From the NCBI GenBank assembly GCA_902775375.1, contig CACYLU010000001.1, positions 315,447-379,446 on the forward strand: a DNA stretch of 64,000 nucleotides. The letters are read 5' to 3'. This document shows, in pieces, positions 63,102 to 64,000 of this stretch. The first letter of the stretch is position 1. Each line of letters opens with the position of its first letter. The stretch is from an uncultured Bacteroidales bacterium. GTDB taxonomy: Bacteria > Bacteroidota > Bacteroidia > Bacteroidales > Bacteroidaceae. The notes below the pieces were generated by a model that was not told the DNA's origin, ran no database searches, and saw nothing but the letters and a program-made list of their open reading frames with translations. A program made the translations under genes and the position numbers.

Positions 63102-64000
<899 letters not shown>

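Overview
The window is a chromosomal stretch of a Bacteroidota bacterium, order Bacteroidales (Prevotella- or Bacteroides-like; I cannot fix the genus). The evidence is a SusC/SusD pair, BlaI/M56-TonB signalling, a strictly anaerobic-type NrdD/NrdG pair, a succinate/acetate CoA-transferase, no Shine-Dalgarno pattern before most starts, and many promoters of the Bacteroidota form TTTG-N19/20-TAnnTTTG. All coding frames look intact. No IS element, prophage, CRISPR array or rRNA is present.

Layout. 0-4.6 kb: an orphan SusC/SusD nutrient uptake pair. 4.6-7.4 kb: a THUMP-like methyltransferase, an M15 D,D-dipeptidase and a membrane-anchored HTH protein. 7.5-9.3 kb: an AT-rich three-gene accessory cassette (DUF1573 protein, a fulvocin C-like lipoprotein with an eight-cysteine tail, a membrane protein with a thioredoxin-like tail). 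9.3-23 kb: housekeeping genes (nadB, lpdA, an M13 peptidase, a PBP4-type dacB, CoA-transferase, miaB, an S41 protease, a PfkB kinase) and two identical tRNA-Asn genes. 23.2-25.8 kb: an SLC13/TrkA-C transporter between an RsbW-like ATPase and a STAS protein. 25.9-33.7 kb: comF, nrdD-nrdG, topA, argS. 33.8-39.2 kb: metG followed by a flippase and two glycosyltransferases. 39.5-43.3 kb: an ECF sigma factor with a probable anti-sigma factor, argB and speA. 43.3-49 kb: cutC, secreted carbohydrate-active proteins and aroK. 49-52.6 kb: rnhA, then an M56-TonB/BlaI pair divergent from a TonB-plug-only protein, separated by an 11-unit, 22-bp-period degenerate repeat array. 52.7-57.3 kb: three secreted esterases and rnhB. 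57.4-60.7 kb: three tandem Tat-signal TIM-barrel paralogs. 60.8-64 kb: gpmI, a DUF3109 protein and the 3' part of gyrB, which runs off the window.

The genes serve anaerobic central metabolism, translation and DNA maintenance, mixed with envelope functions typical of a gut polysaccharide degrader. The parts most worth a second look are the fulvocin C-like cassette, the 22-bp repeat array with its orientation switch, the transporter flanked by partner-switch proteins, and dyads that overlap the nrdD and M56-blaI promoters. Coordinates of starts differ from the longest open frame where a promoter element or a signal peptide decides the start.
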